A stretch of 34,651 nt of DNA from an uncultured Clostridia bacterium. Its GTDB lineage: Bacteria; Bacillota; Clostridia; Lutisporales; Lutisporaceae. A program made the position numbers and the translations under genes. Location of the stretch: positions 1 to 34,651 of the forward strand of contig CALJSV010000256.1 in NCBI GenBank assembly GCA_937976095.1, read 5' to 3'. Within the stretch, counting starts at the first letter, position 1. Each line of letters opens with the position of its first letter. This document shows positions 31,156 through 34,651 of the stretch, one piece after another. The notes beneath the pieces were generated by a model, which worked only from the letters and a program-made list of their open reading frames with translations, had not been told where the DNA came from and made no database searches.

Positions 31156-31190
31156 ATAGGGAATGGCTAACTGCCCATTCCCTATTTTTA
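31156..31190 (+). terminator. Intra-operon terminator between malE and malF
   Basis: An 11-bp perfect stem, ATAGGGAATGG and complement with an 8-base loop, is followed by TTTTTA. No promoter is clear before malF, so leaky termination here would set a high malE to malFG ratio. Confidence 0.75.
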
Positions 31191-31280
31191 CAAAATCATA
31201 TCGTATATAATAGGCGCTTCAATATAGTATAAATGCGCTTAGGAATATTCTTATTCTAAATAAAAGGAGGAGCTGATATT

Positions 31281-32225
31281 TTGAGTGCTGTTTCAACCAA
31301 AACATCTAAGCCCACGAAGACACCAAGAATAGACAACATAAGAAATAGGAACCTGGCCATTAAGTGGTGGACACCATATATGTTTATAATACCTGCTATT
31401 TTAATAGTACTTTTAATGGTTATTTATCCATTGGTATTTGGCGTTAGATTGTCACTGACTAACATGAATTTAAGAAACTTCCTTAATCCTAAAATTATAG
31501 GCTTGGATAACTACATTGAGATATTTACAGATCCAGAGTTTTATATAACCTTCGGCAGAACAATTTTATGGACCTTTGCCAATGTATCAATGCACGTAGT
31601 TATTGGTCTTTGGCTGGCTACTCTTATAAACAGAAAGCTTATGGGAAAATCACTTATTAGAGTTCTACTGATACTTCCTTGGGCCATGCCTGAATATATT
31701 GCTGTTCTGACTTGGTTTGGACTTTTTAACTATCAGTATGGGGCAATAAATATTTTGCTTAGGGCTATAGGCTTATCTGCGCTCCCATGGCTGTCAAATC
31801 CTAACTTTTTATTTAGCGCAGCAATAATAACAAATGTATGGCTTGGCTTCCCGTTCATGATGATGGTTTCACTTGGCGGCTTGCAAAGCATACCAACTGA
31901 GCTATATGAAGCTGCGGATATTGACGGAGCATCCAGCTGGCAGAAGTTCAAAAACATTACACTGCCAATGCTTAAGCCTGTGCTTGTTCCTGCTGCTACC
32001 CTAGGTGCAGTATGGACCTTCAATAAGCTTAATGTAATATATATATTGGCAAAGAATTCGTCAGATTCCAGAGTTCACATACTGGTTACAAAGGTTTATA
32101 GAGCAGGCTTTGACTATTATAGATATGGATATGCGGCAGCCTTCTCCGTTGTAATATTCTTGATTCTTGCGCTATTCGCATCGAGCTTTATTAAAGCTAT
32201 GAAGGGAACAGAGGAGGTGTACTAA
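31281..32225 (+). CDS. malF: Maltodextrin ABC transporter permease MalF
   Basis: A 314-residue inner-membrane permease with a basic N-terminus and six hydrophobic helices. The ATPase-contact loop EAA motif is EAADIDGASSWQKFKNITLPMLKP. It lacks the large periplasmic loop of E. coli MalF, as is usual in Gram-positive bacteria. Translation starts at TTG 31281 after AAAGGAGGAG. Only two bases separate its stop from malG. No ATP-binding subunit lies nearby. Confidence 0.92.
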   Translation: MSAVSTKTSKPTKTPRIDNIRNRNLAIKWWTPYMFIIPAILIVLLMVIYPLVFGVRLSLTNMNLRNFLNPKIIGLDNYIEIFTDPEFYITFGRTILWTFANVSMHVVIGLWLATLINRKLMGKSLIRVLLILPWAMPEYIAVLTWFGLFNYQYGAINILLRAIGLSALPWLSNPNFLFSAAIITNVWLGFPFMMMVSLGGLQSIPTELYEAADIDGASSWQKFKNITLPMLKPVLVPAATLGAVWTFNKLNVIYILAKNSSDSRVHILVTKVYRAGFDYYRYGYAAAFSVVIFLILALFASSFIKAMKGTEEVY

Positions 32226-32227
32226 TT

Positions 32228-33079
32228 ATGTTGAGAGATAAATTTGAGCGTAACGATAAGCCAGTAAAAATAGTACTAATATATTTAGCTTTGATAACAA
32301 TGTGTCTTATTACGGTATATCCGGCATTAAATATGCTCACCATTGCTTTGCGTCCGGGTAATGCCCTGTTTCAGTCCAATCTTAAGATAATCCCGGATAA
32401 TGCTACATTAGCTAATTTTGAAACTGCCATTTTTAAGAGAAACCTCTTACTATGGATGCGTAACAGCCTATTAGTATCCTTTCTTACAGGGATAATAGGC
32501 GTAATATTTGCTACATCAGCAGGATATGCTTTTTCAAGATATAAGTTTTTTGGTGCAAAGGTTACCTTAACCTTGTTTTTACTGACTCAGATATTCCCGG
32601 CACCAATGCTGTTACTGCCTACTTATATTCTATTAGCTAAACTTAAGCTGCTAAACAATTTTTTGGGGCTTATAATACCATATGCTGCTACTGCAGTTCC
32701 GTTTTGTGTGTGGACCTTAAAAGGCTACTTTGATACCATTCCAAGGTCCTTAGAGGAAAGTGCATATATAGATGGGGCAAATGTATTGACTACTTTTTTC
32801 AAGATAATACTTCCGCTTTCAAAGCCTGCACTTGCAATAGCAGCATTATTCTCCTTTATGACGGCTTGGAATGAGTATATTATCTCAAGAATAATAATAA
32901 CAAAGCCACAATTGGCTACATTGCCATTAGGACTTGTAAACATGCAGACCGCATTTAACACAGAGTGGGGAGTATACTCCGCATCTGCACTACTGACATC
33001 TATACCAGCAATGATACTATTTGTAAGTCTTTCAAAGTATCTTGTTTCCGGTTTGACTGTTGGAAGCGTAAAGGGGTAA
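32228..33079 (+). CDS. malG: Maltodextrin ABC transporter permease MalG
   Basis: A 283-residue permease, six helices, with the EAA loop EESAYIDGANVLTTFFKIILPLSKP and the MalG-type C-terminus GLTVGSVKG. It pairs with MalF to form the channel. It follows malF by two bases, with GAGGTG inside the malF end as ribosome site, so the two are translationally coupled. The amylase gene follows after four bases. Confidence 0.93.
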   Translation: MLRDKFERNDKPVKIVLIYLALITMCLITVYPALNMLTIALRPGNALFQSNLKIIPDNATLANFETAIFKRNLLLWMRNSLLVSFLTGIIGVIFATSAGYAFSRYKFFGAKVTLTLFLLTQIFPAPMLLLPTYILLAKLKLLNNFLGLIIPYAATAVPFCVWTLKGYFDTIPRSLEESAYIDGANVLTTFFKIILPLSKPALAIAALFSFMTAWNEYIISRIIITKPQLATLPLGLVNMQTAFNTEWGVYSASALLTSIPAMILFVSLSKYLVSGLTVGSVKG

Positions 33080-33083
33080 GCGT

Positions 33084-34625
33084 ATGTATAGGATGAGAAA
33101 AACATTTGTGTCAGCATTACTTATTGTAGTGCTGATTATTTCTAGTCTTGCACTAGTTGCAGCAGATAATGGTACTAGTAAGGCTATTGGACAGCAGGAT
33201 ATAATTTACTTCGTAATGACAGACCGATTTTATAATGGGGATACAAGTAATGACATTAAGACAAACCCTAAAGATATAAGAGCACACCATGGAGGCGATT
33301 TTCAAGGGCTTATTGACAAGCTTGATTATATCAAAGAGCTTGGAGCGACAGCAGTCTGGGTTACTCCAGTAGTTCAAAATAGCTTTGGTGGATATCATGG
33401 CTACTGGGCTATCGACTTTTATAAGGTTGATGAGCATTTAGGAGACCTTGATAAAATGAAGGAGCTGGTAGCTAAAGCTCATGAAAAGGGTATAAAAATA
33501 ATAGTCGACTTGGTTGTAAATCACACGAGTCCGATTCATCCTTGGGTAGGAAATGAAAGCTATAAAGACTGGTTTCATCAGACTGGAAATATAAATAATT
33601 GGAATGACCAGAAGGAAGTTGAGAACGGAAAGCTGGCTGGTTTGCCCGATTTAGCACAGGAGAATCCTGAGGTAGCAAAGTATCTGATCGACATGGCTAA
33701 ATGGTGGATCAAGGAGACAGGGATAGATGGCTTTAGACTAGATACTGTAAGACACGTTCCAAAGGATTTCTGGGTAGAGTTTACAACTGAAATAAAAAAG
33801 GATTATCCTGATTTCTATATGATCGGAGAGGTTTGGAGCGGTGATCACAGCTACCTTAACGAATACCAGCAGGTAGGGCTTGATGGGCTCGTTGACTTCC
33901 CTATGCATTTTGCAATTAATGATGTATTTGGAAGAGGAAAGGGCATGGGCATGCTCAAAGCAGCAATTGACAATAGCAGCATATATAAGAATAGGTATCT
34001 ATATGGAACCTTTATAGATAATCATGATGTATCAAGGTTTGTAAATGTTGCAGGTTCAAAGGTCAATGAAAAGCTAAAGCAAGCGCTTACCTTCCAAATG
34101 ACATATACCGGAATCCCGATAATTTACTATGGCACGGAAATTGCTATGGAAGGCGGAGAAGATCCTAACAACAGAAAGTCTATGGACTGGGAAAAGGAAT
34201 CAGAAGTCCGCGATTATATGAAGAAACTGACTAAGCTGCGCAAGGACAATACTGTATTTACTATGGGAGACATCAAGGTGCTTAATATAGCTGATAGCTA
34301 TATAGCGTACTCTAGAAGCTATATGGGAGAGACAGCTATAGTATTGTTGAATACAAAAAATCAAGAAAGCGCAGAAAAGCTCACAGTTCCGGTAGAAATT
34401 GTGGGAAGAGGCAAGCAACTTGTAAATGTGTTTAACGAAAATGATACGCTAAGTGCAGATGGAAATGAAATAAGCCTTGTACTGCAAGCAAAAGAGTCAA
34501 GAATATATATGCTTAAAGATAGAAAGACAGATATATATTTGATATACTTTGTTATAGTATTCTCAATACTGGCGCTTAGTGCAGTCATAGTGATGACTAT
34601 TAAACGAAGCAAGAATAAAAAATAA
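33084..34625 (+). CDS. Surface-anchored alpha-amylase (GH13)
   Basis: A 513-residue extracellular GH13 enzyme. An N-terminal signal peptide (about residues 1-27) leads to a barrel starting QQDIIYFVMTDRFYNGD. Catalytic residues are Asp220 (DGFRLDTVRH), Glu249 (MIGEVWSG) and Asp315 (FIDNHDVSRF). After a short beta domain, residues 482-504 form a hydrophobic helix followed by KRSKNKK, a membrane anchor with the catalytic domain outside. It would cut starch or glycogen to maltodextrins beside the MalEFG importer. The start ATG follows AAAGGGG. The 26 bases after the stop end in AGCAGCTGCT, probably the loop side of a terminator cut by the window edge. Confidence 0.92.
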   Translation: MYRMRKTFVSALLIVVLIISSLALVAADNGTSKAIGQQDIIYFVMTDRFYNGDTSNDIKTNPKDIRAHHGGDFQGLIDKLDYIKELGATAVWVTPVVQNSFGGYHGYWAIDFYKVDEHLGDLDKMKELVAKAHEKGIKIIVDLVVNHTSPIHPWVGNESYKDWFHQTGNINNWNDQKEVENGKLAGLPDLAQENPEVAKYLIDMAKWWIKETGIDGFRLDTVRHVPKDFWVEFTTEIKKDYPDFYMIGEVWSGDHSYLNEYQQVGLDGLVDFPMHFAINDVFGRGKGMGMLKAAIDNSSIYKNRYLYGTFIDNHDVSRFVNVAGSKVNEKLKQALTFQMTYTGIPIIYYGTEIAMEGGEDPNNRKSMDWEKESEVRDYMKKLTKLRKDNTVFTMGDIKVLNIADSYIAYSRSYMGETAIVLLNTKNQESAEKLTVPVEIVGRGKQLVNVFNENDTLSADGNEISLVLQAKESRIYMLKDRKTDIYLIYFVIVFSILALSAVIVMTIKRSKNKK

Positions 34626-34651
34626 CAAAAACCGAGCCTCTAGCAGCTGCT

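Noticed and set aside
31200-31240. GCGC-containing stretch before malF as a fourth LacI-type operator
   Set aside because: It lacks the GCAA-CG-TTGC core; the resemblance is limited to two GCGC tetramers.

Overview
The window looks like a chromosomal segment of a low-GC, Gram-positive, endospore-forming member of the Clostridia (Clostridium/Caloramator-like). The reasons are AT-rich DNA, strong GGAGG-type ribosome sites with frequent GTG/TTG starts, a cwlJ-gerQ spore germination pair, and a DNA methyltransferase that closely resembles C. difficile CamA. No species call is possible from sequence alone. No rRNA, tRNA, insertion sequence, phage gene or CRISPR array was seen.

Layout. (1) 1-9326, + strand: a glycogen operon (glgD, cut by the window edge, then glgA, glgP and an intracellular GH13 enzyme) runs into a CamA-like adenine methyltransferase and a PrsW-type membrane protease. 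(2) 9334-13411, - strand: a strong 6S RNA candidate lies directly upstream of 5-formyltetrahydrofolate cyclo-ligase and a split chromate transporter pair, followed by a terminator and two CoA-dehydratase/activase-related proteins (COG3580/COG3581 type). (3) 13572-16892, + strand: a LiaF-like membrane protein, a response regulator with a STAS-like output domain, and an ABC half-exporter. (4) 16937-18411, - strand: cwlJ-gerQ and a small stand-alone starch-binding-domain protein. (5) 18627-24903, mixed: D-serine ammonia-lyase; an operon of two GNAT acetyltransferases and a class IV aminotransferase; an MgtC-family protein; an unrecognised membrane protein; 3-methyladenine DNA glycosylase; and an HD-domain protein. 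(6) 24966-34651: a maltodextrin regulon with a short alpha-glucan phosphorylase (-), then divergent malQ, a LacI-family regulator, malE-malF-malG and a surface-anchored alpha-amylase.

How the genes fit together. The surface amylase would cut external starch or glycogen, and MalEFG would import the maltodextrins using an ATPase encoded elsewhere. MalQ, the short phosphorylase and the intracellular GH13 enzyme would process them. GlgD (with an unseen GlgC) and GlgA build glycogen, and the long GlgP mobilises it. Three near-identical 16-bp palindromes sit at the promoters of the short phosphorylase, malQ and malE, so the LacI-family protein encoded among them is the likely common regulator. Clostridia store glycogen (granulose) around the onset of sporulation, so the placement of a CamA-like methyltransferase at the end of the glycogen operon is the most intriguing arrangement here. 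The 6S RNA candidate, the stand-alone starch-binding protein and several inverted or tandem repeats are the next most interesting items.
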